Assembly (NCBI GenBank): GCA_949152475.1
Contig: OX424568.1
Location: 8,717,667 to 8,781,666, forward strand
Length of the DNA: 64,000 bases
Reading direction: 5' to 3'
Origin: Terebella lapidaria
Taxonomy: Eukaryota > Annelida > Polychaeta > Terebellida > Terebellidae
The first letter of the stretch is position 1. Each line of letters opens with the position of its first letter. Shown piece by piece: positions 22,107-35,095 of the stretch. The notes below the pieces were generated by a model. That model did no database searches, was not told the origin of the DNA, and saw only the letters and a list, made by a program, of their open reading frames with translations. A program made the position numbers and the translations under genes.

Positions 22107-25100
22107 TTATCTATATCGGGCCGGTCTGCGTGCGTTGCGTTTGGGTCGACTTGGTCGTGCAGGCGGGGGCGTAGCCTCGCTTGTCTCAGGGTCGGAAGAT
22201 ACCACAGGCTTTTGCCTGCGTGTCTTGTGTGCCGGTTTTGGAGTGTCGGAACTTGATCTACGTGATCTTTTCCGTTGCCGATGTCGACTTGAGCCGGATG
22301 AGGTCGGAGATCGCGGTTGGCGATCCTGGGTCGTGGGCGAATCAGACTCAGCTGTTTGGTCTGAATCGGTATGCCGATCTTGGACTGTTACCTCCCAAGG
22401 GTAATAGAACTCCTTGAGAAGTCCCATGGGGTCGGGTGACTGTTCTGGGTCGGACTTGCTTGACGACGACGTGGGTCGTACAGGGTCGGAGTCGATGTGG
22501 GCCGCTTGGTTGTCACCTTCGTATGGCTTGAGCACATCCAGATGAACAACACGAGTGTTCCGAGGGTTGGAAACCAGGGCGATTCGGTAATCCACCTCGG
22601 TTACACGGTCGATGATCCTCCAGGGACCAGTCCAGGGCCGAGCGAACTTATTATTCTGCGTGAGTGGCAGATAATAATACCGGACCAGTTCGCCTGGTTG
22701 AAACTGGGGTCGTGGTTTTGCGTGGGCGTCATAACCCATCTTTTGCCGAATTGCCGCTTTTTCGAGATGGTCTTGGGCGAAACCGTGGGCCGTCCTGATG
22801 GCTTGCCGCAAATACTCCACATACTCCGGACCACACGGAGGTAGAGGCTCAGGGTCGTAGGTCGGAAACATGAGGTCGACTGGCAAGTTACACTCATGTC
22901 CATACACCATCAGATGCGGGGTGCATCCCGTGGACGAGTGTACTGAGGTTCGATAGGCCATTAACACATATGGCAGGTGCAAGTCCCAATCGTTTGCACG
23001 ATCGCTGACGAACGCACTCAGCATGTTGAGCAATGTCCTGTTGAATCGCTCAACTTGGCCGTCGCTCTGGGGTCGGTATGGGGTCGTACGAATCTTCTTA
23101 GCGCCCAGTAGACACACAACATGCCGGAACAGGGACGACTCAAACTCAGTACCTTGATCGCTATGGATCGCCTTGGGGACGCCGTGGTAGACTATACACC
23201 GATTCACCAGGGTGTCGGCAACATTTTTGGCCGTATGTCGCCGTAGCGGAAAAGCGTCAGTGTACTTCGTAAAGTAGTCCGACACGACTAGTACATACCG
23301 ATGGCCTCTTCCCGTGATCTTGTGGGTGTCGAGGATGTCCATCGCTATTCTGTCGAACGGCGCTCCTGTCGGTAGCTGTGTCAGGGGCGATCTTTTTGGG
23401 GCCGGTTTACCCTTGCGGGTCACACATTGCGGGCAGCGGGCACACCAGCGGGCGACGTCCAACGCCAAGCCGGGCCAGTAGAATCGGCGCCTGACTCTCT
23501 CGATGGTACGCTGTATGCCGAGATGTCCGACAATCTTTAGGTCGTGTAGTTGGTGCAGAACTTGTGTCCTGAGTGCTACGGTGAGCACGGTTTGCACCAC
23601 AGGCCGTCCGGCGGGGTCGGGTTTTATATGTCGAACCAGCACTCCGTCTTGTAGCGCCAGGAGGTTCCAGCGGGAAACAAGTGTCTTTACCTCCTCTCCT
23701 TGGCGGGCGACTTCTCTAGAGTCGGGCTTGGTGCCGGCTAGCATCCATTGCCGCACTTTTCCGACGCTGGGGTCGGCTTGCTGTGCCGCGACAATGTCCT
23801 GGGTCGAATAGTCCGAAAGCCACTTTTGTCCATCAAGTGTGGCGTCCAAAGCACGGACTCGAACAACTTGGCGTGCCGAAACTAGCTGGGGCAAGACCGG
23901 TGATGTTATCGAATCACTGTCCAGGAGGTCTGCCCTTGTCTGGGTCGGAACAACAGTTATCCGACGAACTGGAAGTTCTCCGGAACTTGTTTCTGGGTCG
24001 GTCGGAGGTGTGACGAGTCGTCCGGGACAGTCTTGGTGTTTATAACTGTGGCACCGTGACAGGCCGTCGGCGTTACCGTGTAGTTTACCGGGTCGATGCT
24101 CTATCCGAAAGTCATACTGCTGTAGCTTGGCGAGCCACCTAGCGAGCATGCCGTCGGCGTCGCTGTAATTTTTCAGCCACCTCAGCGAGCTATGGTCGGT
24201 CCGGAGGAGGAATTTCCTACCCCAGAGGTAATGCCGATAGTGTTGCACCATCTCAACTACTGCCAGTAGTTCCCGATAGGTGGTGCAATAATTCCGCTGG
24301 GTCCGGGAAAGGGTTTTACTGGCGAACCCGATGGGGATCTCCTTCCCGTTAACCCTTTGTGAGAGGGCGCCTCCCACAGCAAAGCCGCTTGCATCCGTGT
24401 CGAGGATGAAGTAGTCGTCCGGATTCTGGGTCGGATGAGCGAGCTTGGGCGCCTTGATGAGGGCGTCGCGGAGTCGCTGGAAAGCTCGTCGCTGGGCCGG
24501 TCCCCAAGTGAAGTGGCATTCACCTCGGGTAAGCGCTACGAGAGGTTCAGCGATCTCAGCGTAGTCCTTGATGAATCGCCTGTGGTAGTTGGCGAAACCA
24601 AGGAAAGCCCTGACGTCGGTGATCTCGCACGGGGTCGGCCATTCTCTGATGGCTTTAACTTTGTTGGGGTCGACTCGGATTCCTTGGCCGCTCACTATGA
24701 ACCCTAAGTACAAGATTTCCCGTTGGAACAACTCACACTTCTTGGGCTGAAGTTTCAGGCCTGCCGATCTGATTCGATCCAGGACTGCTTCCAGGTTTGC
24801 GAGTGCCTGATCGAATGTTCTGCCGTAAGCTATCACGTCGTCGAGATAGCACATACACCGGGTCCACAAGTAACCACGGAGTATGGTTTCCATAAGCCGT
24901 TCGAAGGTTGCCGGGGCGTTGCTAAGGCCGAATGGCATGACCTTAAACTGGTAAAGTCCCTTCCTTGTGGCGAAGGCAGTCTTCGGTCTGTCGCTGGGGT
25001 ACTTCGACCTGCCAGTAGCCGGAGGCCAGGTCTAGGGCCGAGAAGTAGTTGGCGCCTGCCAGGGCGTCATGAGTGTCCTGAATGTTGGGCAAGGGGTATG

Positions 25101-26479
25101 AGTCCTTGCGGGTGATGTCATTCAGGAGCCGATAGTCGACACAGAAGCGTACTTGTCCGTTCTTCTTCCGCACGAGCACTACCTGTGCGCTCCAGGGCGA
25201 ATCTGACGGCTCAATACACCCCAAGCGGAGCATCTTGTCGACCTCCTCGTCGATGATGCTTTGCTGCGCCTGAGGGACGCGTCGCTGTCGTTGTCGAATC
25301 GGGGCCGAGTTGCCGGTGTCGATCCTATGCTGGACGACTTGGGTCCGTCCCAGTTGGCCGTCTGGGTGCATGAATGTGTCCTGGTATTGGTGAACCAGGT
25401 TGGCGCAACGCCGATGCTGTTCCGGCGCGATCCACCATTTCTTGTAGATGTGGCGGTAGGTCGCGGTAGTGGCTGGCGTCTACCGTGGCCGGGTCGAGCT
25501 CCTCTCCAGGTCGTGGCAGAGCTCCGACGACACTTTCGACAGGGCTTGCTATGGCGACAGGGTCGGAACGGGTGAGCGTAATGCCGGTATCTGCTGGATT
25601 GACTACCGACACCTTTACGCACTGCCGATTCAGGGTCGTAAGTGTTCTTCCCATGATGAGGTCGGTCTCCTCGGGAAAGGTCGTTAGTGGCTGAACTATC
25701 CTCGGGTGTTGTCGGACTCGGACCCGGGAAGTCGGGACCAGCTCCACTATTGCTTCGCTGCGTGCGGGGACGGTGACAGCTCGTCGCACGGCCATTCTGA
25801 CAACATTGGCCTCAATGTCTTTATGTGCGAACAGGATCTCCTTGTGTACCTGTATCGTCCCTTCACCGTAGTTCACCACAGCGTGAGCTTGCCGAAAAAA
25901 GTTCATGCCGAGAATCATGTCGTCATGTATGTCAGCCACACAAAAGGTTACGACCATATGGTTGGTTCCGACCTGTATTGAAAGGTCGATCAGTCCATCG
26001 ATCGGGCTTGACTGTCCAGTGACGTCACGAATAATAGCCGAAGTAGATCGCAAATGTCGCTGGTCGGCGGGGACGTGACGTAGCTGATCGCGTCGGAGCA
26101 GGGAGATCTGCGCTCCGGAGTCGAGTACAGCCTTTATCGTCTTGTTTCCGACGCGTACCGGCAACTTCCAGCATTTGTGATTGGTGGCGCTGGAGTTGTT
26201 GATGACAGCCGGAATTTCGGGGTCGTCTGGCGGTGGCCTGAAGAGTGTGTGAAGAGGCGGCAGTTTGGATTCCGGTCCACTCGGAAAGGCGTAGAATCCT
26301 CCGTCGTCGGAGATCCATTCAATCTCGGACATGCTGTCCGTTCCGGTGCCGTTGGCGGTCGGGGGTGACACCCCTTCAGGACGACGGTTTCCACGTGGTG
26401 GCCGTTGCGGTCGCGGTGCGGACACCCCTTCATGAAAAGAGGCCGGTTTCGGGGTCGGAGCTTGACATTTAGTACACAC
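22107..26479 (-). mobile_element. pol region of the Ty3/gypsy element
   Basis: Domains in order on the minus strand: an aspartic protease with the DSGA active-site motif; RT with VDYR, PFGLSNAPATF and the YLDD catalytic motif; RNase H with DTDASG; an integrase HHCC zinc-binding module; and an integrase core with HSDQGTEF. The basic Ser/Arg-rich tail carries no chromodomain. The closest general match is to Ty3/gypsy elements of invertebrates. This is a fossil or recently active copy; it is not described further. Confidence 0.9.
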
Positions 26480-26625
26480 CCCTTCAAGAGGCTGAGGTGT
26501 GGGCTGGGCCGGCTGCGGGGTCGTTATTGGTGTCGTTACCGGTACAGTAGTCGTGACAACCGCGGGTATGGAGCGGGGAACGTTGTCCTGTTGTCTGGAA
26601 GGCCCTTGCTCCTCAGCACCTTCCC

Positions 26626-29184
26626 CTACTGGTTTGACGACGGGGTCGGAGGTGTTGGTGGGGCCGGTTTAGTTTGGTTACCGGTTTGGTTAGGTACTGA
26701 CAACACTTGAGCTGTCCTTCTGTCAGTACCGGGACCATTAGGCCGAAATGCTAGCGGTTTCATGCCGTTGCGCACTAGCACATCCTTAAGCCGGAAGCAC
26801 CGCATCCAGCGATGACCGGGCTTCTTGCAAAAGAAGCAAACCATGGGTCGTCCGGGTTGCGGGGGTCGATCACCTTTCATCGGGGCCGTTGTTCGCAGGA
26901 CAGAAAAGATAGCCGCTTCCTCACATAGTCCATTCTCGTCACTAAGGACGCACTGGAAAGCTTCAGCCACCCACTCGTGTGAGCAGGCCGGCACTGAATG
27001 TTCGTCGCAACCCCGTAGGCCGGTAGTGTCGCTGTCCGCAGGGTCGTAGTAGGCCGCAATTTGCTCTGGGGTTAGTGTTTCCCCCTGAGTGACTTGTCCC
27101 ATGGCACAAGACAGTTCTTCATTAACAGGGTCGTCTTCCGCGTATCCGCTTGCGGAAATGTCAACACGTCGCGTGCCTCGGTGTCGATCTCTGGCTGTCC
27201 TCTGCTGACGACTCTCTACTTTGAGAACGGCCGTAAGTGCCTCACTGTAACTGTTAAAAGTGAGGGCACACAGTTTATCGGCAATGGGGTCGGGTTGGCC
27301 GTTAACGAATTGTGCAATTACAGTTCGTTGCCGCGACGTTGGCGTAACGTCATCGAACACTTGCTCCGCCAGGGCTTGGAGTCGCTCCATGTAGTGTTCC
27401 GCGTCCTCTTTTCGTTCCCGCTTGAGGAACGGAAAATCGTCCCGTTTCGACTGTCGACGGGGCTCGGGTTCCCAGCCCTCTAGAAGTTGACGACGGAACT
27501 CCTCCCAGGGAGTCGCGACCGGGATATTTAGAGCTAGCGCTTCAGCGCGGCCGCGCAGCGTGCTCCGGAAGGTCGTCGTCTTGTTGAGGTCGGAGTAAGT
27601 GAAAGCCGCGGTAAATTGTTCGAAACTCCGAATGTATTGAGTGAGATTGCCCTCCTTGAAGGTCGCACGCCATTGAGCCATTTTAGCCGTAGCCAACGTT
27701 TGGGGCTCAGACGTGAGTCTCTGTGGCGTGGGCGTATCAACACTCACCGCAACTGATGTAGTCGCTGCAGTGGCCGTCGGAGTCGGAACAGCCGAAGTCG
27801 CAGGAGCCGTTGTATCTGGGCCGATCGGGGTCGCGTTAGCGGGGGCGGTCGGTGCTGTCGTCGCGGAGACGGCGAGCGATGCGGCAGGTGGTGCCGTCGG
27901 GTGACTGGGGTCGTGTGGTGCTTGTGCAGCAGGGGCCGGTTGACTGTATGGAGGCGTCACCCATGGTATCCCGACTGAGGGTGGGAATACAGCCGGTGGT
28001 GGATATCGGTATGCCGATCCATCTGGGCCTACACCATGGTACACTAATCCGGGTTGTGCACCATGATAGCCGGTGTCAGCTATCACGCTGGGAACGCCAC
28101 CATATCCGGGCGGTGGGTTCACGTAGCCGACGTACGGTGAATAGTATCCGACAGCTACTCCATTTGGAACACCGCTTGTCGCGCCAGGGTATCCGACTGG
28201 CGGTACACCATATCCGTTGGTGTTTCCGACTGATTGCGAGATCGGATGTCCGATCATTGGCACAACACTTTCTGCCGAAGCAGACACAACTTGATCTTGT
28301 GACGGATCGAAGCGCGGTTGTTCTCCGGTAGTCGGCGACGGTCGGTGCGTGGTCGGCGCGGGAGAGCGTGTGTCGGAAGTCGGCGTGTCGGGGTCGCAGG
28401 GTCGGCGACTTGACGTAGATGGTGGTTGCCGAGGTCGCGCTGGTCGTGTGGAGGCGCGATATTCTGTTGTCGCGTCGCTGGGTCGTTGCGGACTTGGAGA
28501 TGTCGCGATCTGGACAGTAGTCGTCACTGGAATGCTCCCTGTAGTCGCTCTCTCCTGGCTGGGTCGAATGTACTCTACCACGGTCGGCTCGGTCGGTAGA
28601 CGAGAGTACACCGCTGGTACTGGGTCGTACTGCATTGGCGTCATTGATGGCGCCCGGGGTCGGGTTGCCGAATAAGCACTCGGCGGTACCAGTTCCATAA
28701 CATTATCATTGTCACAGACCCACTGCCGTATCCGAGGGTCGCTTGGCGGGTGTGTAACCATTGATGTATCCATGGTTACAGGCCGAATGTTCATTGTAGA
28801 ATGTACGATACGATCACATACACTCGCTCTTTGACGTGAGCGTGTATAGTCTCTGCCGGTAAAGTTACTTCGTAATTTCTGGGTCGTTCTGGCCGGCGTG
28901 GCCGAGTACGCCCTAGCGTGTGCACTTATAATGTCACTCACTGTGTGTAAGGGCGCGAGCGGGTCTTCGTCGAGGTACGCTCCGATGCGGTCTTCAGGTG
29001 GTGAGGACGAAGTCAGGGACGATTGGTCACCGAAAGAGTCGAACAGGCCGGTCGGTTGTCGCTCCTGTGACAACGGGACTGTGTCGCTCATGGCAACTGA
29101 GCGGGGGCCGGAAGGTCGGAAGGCCGGGTTCGGATTGAACGTTACCTCGTCATCCGTAGGGTCGAGCGGCGGAGCCATCGCCAT
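26626..29184 (-). mobile_element. gag region of the Ty3/gypsy element
   Basis: A long minus-strand frame (about 850 codons) with a Pro/Thr/Ser-rich N-terminal half, a capsid-like central part around WRATFKEGNL, and a C-terminal CCHC zinc knuckle (CFFCKKPGHRWMRC). It is larger than most gypsy gags because of the low-complexity N-terminal half. Confidence 0.85.
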
Positions 29185-29230
29185 TTCTGCCGGTCGAATC
29201 GGGGTCGATAATCCGAGACTAGCTCAGATC

Positions 29231-29248
29231 CTGGTCGAACGGCGCCAA
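29231..29248 (-). other. Primer-binding site of the LTR element
   Basis: Directly inside the 5' LTR on the minus strand is TGGCGCCGTTCGACC, the kind of TGG-initial complement to a tRNA 3' end that Ty3/gypsy elements use. I do not assign the tRNA. Confidence 0.6.
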
Positions 29249-30010
29249 TGTGAAGAATATCGTTCACGGCCGATATCAAGCCGACTTATTCCGGGGTCGT
29301 TGTGCTAATAACAAGCCGGCAGTTATATTTCAACTGTTTATTCCAATGGAAAAAGCCGATGTCCAATCACACACAATTGAAGGGCCGAATCACACCTATG
29401 TCCGGTGATGTTCCCAGTCTATATTTCTATATATATCCTATATTATAGTCCTTCGTATATGTCTCACAGTTTATACTCCAGATCGTACAGTTCACAAATA
29501 TATTCACTTCTACTAAATCACGGCTATCTTCTCTGCTATATCCAACACGTCTGTTCACCGTGAAAGTCTCTTCTCCACTGCGCAGATTTGCAGGGCCGTG
29601 GGACAGAGTAGATGTATTTTCCCGCCAAGTGTGAGCGGAGTTGTGTCATTCGCTATGTATGTGCTGATATGTGCTGATCTCACCGGGAAAGTGGGTTTCC
29701 CCGGCTCGTGTCAATACTTGTAATGCCTGTATCTGTGCACGTGATGTGTGGAGTATGTGTGTCAAGTTCTATGTTTAGAAGTCAGTGCATGTGAAGGTCA
29801 AGGCCGAGTATACGGGGCCGAGTGTACTGAACAAGTGGGGCCGCAGGTGCGTGGTTTGACCTGTGTGTGTAACCATGACTACATGGAGTTTATGGCTGTG
29901 ATCGTATAGTGTGTACTTGTCCTGTATGTAAGTCATGTAGAATGAATGTTTGTTGTGGAAATGTGTAGTGCGCGGGAGGGACGGGAGTAACAGTCGCTAA
30001 AATTACTACA
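29249..30010 (-). repeat. 5' LTR (element orientation)
   Basis: Twin of 19650-20411. It is followed on the + strand by the second TTATG. Confidence 0.95.
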
Positions 30011-30015
30011 TTATG

Positions 30016-30165
30016 CATGTGGTGGAGTATCTTCTCCGTTTCATCGGTTGCATTTATCAAGCGTCTAGTATCCAGAATTTGCTCTTCGCACCCTATGTCG
30101 GCGTGGGCACCGTCTTGTATCCGTGAGTTATAGCTTGAACCAACTAACAAATATACTGCCATAGA
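30016..30165 (-). pseudogene. LINE-like RT remnant, 5' flank of the LTR insertion
   Basis: The minus strand reads SRIQDGAHADIGCEEQILDT, then RRLINATDETEKI, resembling the RT segment before motif A of LINEs (the GFR-G-S-TD-I-RR-IE pattern). It abuts the target duplication, and the matching downstream part lies at 19210-19649. Confidence 0.45.
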
Positions 30166-30600
30166 TTTGGGTCATCAGTATTCACCAATATATTCACCAA
30201 TAAAAATTAAGGTCATTAACCAGGTCAAATTATTCGATCTTTTCTTTGATCCTATTTAATGCTATGAATATTGATGCCTAAGCTAACATATTCTCTATCA
30301 TTTGAAGAATGAAGGATTGAAACGGAAAATGAGGTGAATCCAATTAAACACTATAGCTAACTTTACAAGTATTATCATAATACATATCCAATAGAGGGCA
30401 ATTTCCTTTGACCAGAACACAGTTATCGATTGACAGAACAACGTCAACCAACATCAAGATACCATAAAATTCCTACCCCTATTCGATTTCCCATCTCGGC
30501 AAAATCACAATTGCCTAGTCAACATCGCCAGATAATCAACATCACCTGCGATGTCGCAAAAAGTACAAGTGCAATAAATGCTATTTCATCGCCTGGGTAA
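30166..30600. other. No supported gene
   Basis: AT-rich, with only short unsupported frames. Confidence 0.4.
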
Positions 30601-30624
30601 ACAAAAATAGGTAATAATTCCGCT

Positions 30625-30790
30625 TTAATGGACCATGGGCAAAGACGAGTCTGCTCCGTGTCGTTCAACGGTCACGCTTTTTGTGAAAGCCACTTTCCCG
30701 GGGGCTAGCGTGTCAAGGCAGGATGTCTCATTAATTAAGGCAATTGACGGATCAGGATCCGGTCACGAAGTTGATTGTGGGATGTGTCAA
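30625..30790 (-). pseudogene. alpha exon module, inverted copy
   Basis: The minus strand reads DPDPSIALINETSCLDTLAP, then GKVAFTKSVTVERHGADSS, and ends at the TAA shared with copies I-III. The 5' part is shifted by one base and the acceptor AG is changed. It is the first module met in inverted orientation, so the array reverses direction between about 19 and 30.6 kb. Confidence 0.5.
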
Positions 30791-31504
30791 CAGAGAGGTT
30801 AACTTCGTGATGTACTTCGTCAACGCATCATTCTGCACATTGTAAAGATCAGTTCAGCCTGACACTCACGATGAGATCAATATTATGAACACATACGTTA
30901 CGACCTCCTGATTATCTACTAGATGCAAAGGACCCTATTCGCTACCCGAGCCGCAACATTGAAACAACATAATTCTGAGCTGGATCAATTCCCACATTTC
31001 TCAATGAAGAAAAACATGAACGATATGTGGTACAAATGGCCACACCACTCAATATTTATTTCATTCAACATGTTCCAGTTGGTATCTAAACTACTGCGAA
31101 CTTAGCATTAATTGGTCCTTCACGACCTGCACATATTGAAATATCTGATGTCAGTCACTTTGAAGATACGACTAGATTGATTTTCAAAGAACACACAGAT
31201 AAAACGTGTGTATGCATATTGGTGACACTACAGTCTTCCTCGATATTTTTTCATTACTCCTTTCCAGCCATATCACGCTACAACCATAACTATGGGGTCA
31301 GTCAGTATGCTCTTTCATTATCCATTGCATCTGCATATAATAATAGCTGAAATGTATTTTTGCAAAGTGTGCAGCAACCACTCGCGTGTAAATGTTGGAA
31401 GTAGGCTTGTAATATATAGCTGCAAGTTGGGTGACAGAATTTTGAATGGGAAAAGCATCGCTTTCTTAAATAACCAGGATGAAAAAAAGACCACTTACTA
31501 AGTG

Positions 31505-31590
31505 CCGGTCCAGGGCGCGAACCCCACTCCTCCCACACTGTGTGTCTCATTGCTTCAAGAGCCAGTGCTATCCACACAGGCGACATCAGA
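31505..31590 (-). repeat. tRNA-derived SINE-like remnant
   Basis: The minus strand has an A-box-like TGGATAGCACTGGC followed about 40 bases on by a B-box-like GGTTCGCGCCC. Acceptor and anticodon stems do not form well, so it is not a working tRNA gene. Element ends were not found. Confidence 0.35.
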
Positions 31591-31789
31591 TAATCGTTGT
31601 AAGCCTAAAACCTAAAAAAGGGGTACTACATTTACGAAAGTTACAAATATTTCTGTTTGTAGACCCAACATACTATCTATATACGAATATTTTAAAATGA
31701 TGTGTAAGAATTATTCGAACAGGGTGAATATCAATCTAAAATATTCATAGGACATGACCATTGAGGTCACCAAAGCATTAACACTGCTA

Positions 31790-31812
31790 TGCATACATAC
31801 ATACATACATGT
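31790..31812. repeat. (CATA)n microsatellite
   Basis: About five CATA units in a row. Confidence 0.9.
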
Positions 31813-32034
31813 TTTCCCGAGAAAAGGAGTGAAATGGAACTCAGGTCTTCACTGAACAATTCCGTTCAGATACCTCATTTATTGGGGGAATATACAAATA
31901 TTGATAATTAGTATTACATTCCCTCAAACTTACATTCCCTCAAACTTCAATCTTTGAAGGTACTTCTGTGCATCGCAGAACCACTTTATATTGTGGAATG
32001 TACGATGTGAAAGTACGACATTGCTCCCGGTATA

Positions 32035-32160
32035 TTATGTATAGGATAGGGCCCCAGGCTGAGGATCTATTGCAGATAGGAACCCGACGGCGAAGCCGGA
32101 GGGTCCTGTCTGCAATAGATCCGAAGCCGTGGGCCCTATCCGACATAGTTCAGGATTCCT
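32035..32160. repeat. Left terminal hairpin, covarying-word element copy 1
   Basis: Outer arms are GGATAGGGCCC and GGGCCCTATCC. Inner arms of about 22 bp begin GGATCTATTGCAGATAGG and end with the inverse, and they enclose the word TAGGAACC. It is colinear with 35608-35720. Confidence 0.7.
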
Positions 32161-32324
32161 CCAATGATACATTTCACAAACAGAGTTTGGAATATCTCCT
32201 TCACCCATCAAATACGTTTTTAATCAAATAAATTTTGTAAATTGATGATATACAATTTCTCCTATAACCAAAAGCCATGCATATATTAGTTGCTTTTGTT
32301 CACATGGGTCAAGACAGCCAGTGA

Positions 32325-32425
32325 CACTCCACCCCCCCCCCCTTCTCCCACCCCCCCCCCCACCCACCCTCTTAGCCCCATACAAATCCCCTCCCCTCTG
32401 CCCCCCCACCCGCTTCCGCCGATGC
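32325..32425. repeat. Poly-C rich tract
   Basis: Long C runs broken by A and T. The proline-rich frames read here come from this tract. Confidence 0.9.
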
Positions 32426-32563
32426 ATGTCTGGGTTGCCAGGTGGAAGTACGCTGCTCCTCTCATGTTCTCGCTTCAGCTATTTTGCTACACACAAAAAC
32501 CGGGAACGAATGCACGTGTATTGCATTGCATGCAATCTCTGAGTTCTCCAGCGTACCAGTGTC

Positions 32564-33290
32564 AACAATATTACTCCAAGCACTAAATAATCTATAATCT
32601 ATAATCTAAATAACCCAATCTATATGCGAGTCATACAACTAAACGTGGTCACACTTGAATGAACTCAGTGGCTAACATGTGAACGGGTGTAAACAAGCCA
32701 ATATCAATATGTCATGTCACTTATCACAGTATCGACACCATTTACATATTTGGTATCCTGGCTATGAGAGACGAATTTATAGTGAGTACCAGTACCGTGA
32801 CACTTTTGGTTTAAGCCCTGGCTGTGTACTGTCCCTGTACATGAAAGATTTGACGTGTTTTGCATACATTCCTCATTGACTGGAGGACAGATAATTGTGT
32901 TCCATTCTCGGATCGTAGATGAGGCAAGCCATTCTAATGGGACAACCTTGTTGTCCATACGATCATCCAGTTCAAAATCAATCGCCACTACATTTCATTT
33001 TCGTGTGCTGCCACCTGTCGCCAAATGTTGGTGTTATTCAATATGAACACCATCAACATTGCATGACCTGGTATCTACATAGTCCGCCACAGCGTGCAGT
33101 CTATAACGTCATCCGAATTAAATTTCGGCAATGATGAAACGTCCCAAGTGAACAAACATGTGTTGTTTTTGGCATACACTGTTTGTACACTCGTAGTCTT
33201 TCCTATTTTTATATTTCTTTCAGGTTCCTATCTAGATAGGAACCTCCCTGAGAGGTTCCTATTAAAAATAGGGACTTGGCCATGACAAAA
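32564..33290. mobile_element. Covarying-word element, copy 1 (body and right hairpin)
   Basis: Starts AACAATATTACTCCAAGC, as does the body of copy 2 at 35727, and the two run colinear to CTGTTTGTACACTCG. The right end is a hairpin with AGGAACCTC and GAGGTTCCT arms, followed by ATTAAAAATAGG. The word TAGGAACC recurs in the left hairpin at 32035-32160. About 400 bp with the C-rich tract separate the left hairpin from the body and look like later material. No protein is encoded. Confidence 0.6.
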
Positions 33291-33929
33291 GAATCATGAA
33301 CTATATATTTCTCTTCCCTCTGCGAGGGTTCGAATATTTGTTTTCTACAGTATGATAAGTCTTATAAACAATAGGTGGCGTATATTAGATTTGAGACTAT
33401 AAAGGAGAGGACATGGGGCGTGTCCTTCACACTAGGTATCAATAACATACGTGGGTTGTTGGTAAGAGGAGTGACGATATCACCCCGCTTTGGTGAGTTT
33501 ACACCTACACCATACTGTGCAATAACACCATGATCGAACAGCGATTGTGATCATTGCTCGTGGCTTCAGTCGTGATAGAGTATACAAATCGAATCGAGTT
33601 GATGATTTTCTACTAATTTCATTCACACAGTGAGGCCAAAAATTTCTTTTTGTTCAAAAGAAATATTGTGGTAGCACCATACAAATAAAGCCAGCGATTC
33701 GGATGCACAAAATTCTTGGCTAATTTTCTCGATCCGGATGCTGTCCACTATTTGTTGCTACTTTTGGACACAATTGTAATCCTGTCTTAGCAAATGTGAA
33801 AGGTCTTTCATTTGAAAACAACTATTGTATTCCACTTTTCGAATGATCTGATATTACGAGACATACGACTTTAGCGTTTTCCTCACAGCTCCGTTAAAGT
33901 GGAGCTATGCCAAACTGAACTCAACTTTG

Positions 33930-34200
33930 CGGAAAATCGTTTTTGGTACCAACCCAGATTCGCCAAACAGTTTCTTTTGAAAGAGACATCACTTCCATTT
34001 CCCCCAATATGTCATGTAAAATAAACCAAACAGACCATGGTCCTCGGAGCATCGCGTGATGTAGAACAAACACAAACCGTCTGTTTATTGTGAGGCCATA
34101 GTTTATTACTTCTGATTCCAATGAGACGTATGAGAGAATTCCAGATAGATATGATAACGGATGGTAATTGGTAGTATATATTGAAATTTGATACTTGGTA
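33930..34200 (-). repeat. R module, inverted diverged copy
   Basis: Contains the reverse complement of the AATCAGAAGTAAT...AATAAACAGA...GACCATGGTC series of the R modules at 4890, 7985, 13680 and 16580. Confidence 0.6.
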
Positions 34201-34239
34201 AACTTAATACTTGAAATTGCTTCGAGGATCATGTGCTAG

Positions 34240-35095
34240 ATTGTTTCCTTCAATTATATATAATAAAGATGATATTTTATGGTTCTCCTCAACCACTTCC
34301 GACATGCTTTCAGGTGGTATATCCAGCCCTATGACTTGCAATAAATAGTATTACGAAGGATACAGATTTTGGTGACTAATATTCTTGGGATTCTTGAGAC
34401 TATATTGGGAAGTTCTAGGAAGCTCATAATGGCATGTAGAGTATGGTGGGTTATGGTTATATGCAGTGTTTCTGCAAAAAGTGGGTTATCTCCACACTCA
34501 GAATTGATAATATCAAGTGGAACATTGAGTGAATACTTCTTTTTCTATCCTTTATTAGTACAAGTAGAAGAGTGTAACTTTTCCACAACAGCCAATGAAG
34601 AGAGGCCACGACAATGGTAAATAGATATATTCTTGTTTCAAATAGGCAAATGCTTTGTAATTGATGGACTGACTTTTATGCCGCGTTTGAATGTTTTGAT
34701 ACAAATGGGAACGAGATAAAAACCAATCTCTAGATTAACATACACGATCAACATTCTAATATCTCAGCACATACGTTATATTTTACGTTATATGTTTCTA
34801 TTTGATGTAGTATCCTACATTCAAGTTCCTATACTTGAATGATAATCGCTCCAATCATGCACTGAACAATTGGTATCACGTTATACATTCAACAACTAGT
34901 GCATCAAATAGACATCTAATGCAAGCGATGTCATATTTCATAATATACGAACACAATTGTAATCTCAATCCGTAGATGCATCCAGTGTATAACACCTCAT
35001 GTCTTCCGTGTTTCCACTATTCTAATAAACAGGTAAATATATTTGTCAATTTGCTTAGCATCACATATGTTCTCGTCTGTTTTTCTCATGGGTCA
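34240..35095. other. No supported gene
   Basis: AT-rich spacer without frames or repeat ends that I can support. Confidence 0.35.

Larger units (their letters stand above)
19650..30010 (-). mobile_element. Ty3/gypsy LTR retrotransposon, young
   Basis: Element of 10,361 bp on the minus strand, with TTATG on both sides (19645-19649 and 30011-30015) as the target duplication. LTRs of 762 bp begin TG and end CA. The parts, in element order, are 5' LTR, primer-binding site, gag, pol (protease, RT, RNase H, integrase), a long untranslated tail, a purine-rich stretch and 3' LTR. The RT-RNase H-integrase order fits Ty3/gypsy, and I see no chromodomain or envelope. The LTRs look identical, so the insertion is recent. 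It looks close to whole, with perhaps one or two breaks. It is clearly more GC-rich than its surroundings. Confidence 0.95.

Noticed and set aside
22135-28675. Many + strand frames over the LTR element
   Set aside because: Antisense shadows of gag and pol in GC-richer DNA.
32224-32586. Proline- or glycine-rich frames
   Set aside because: Produced by the poly-C tract.
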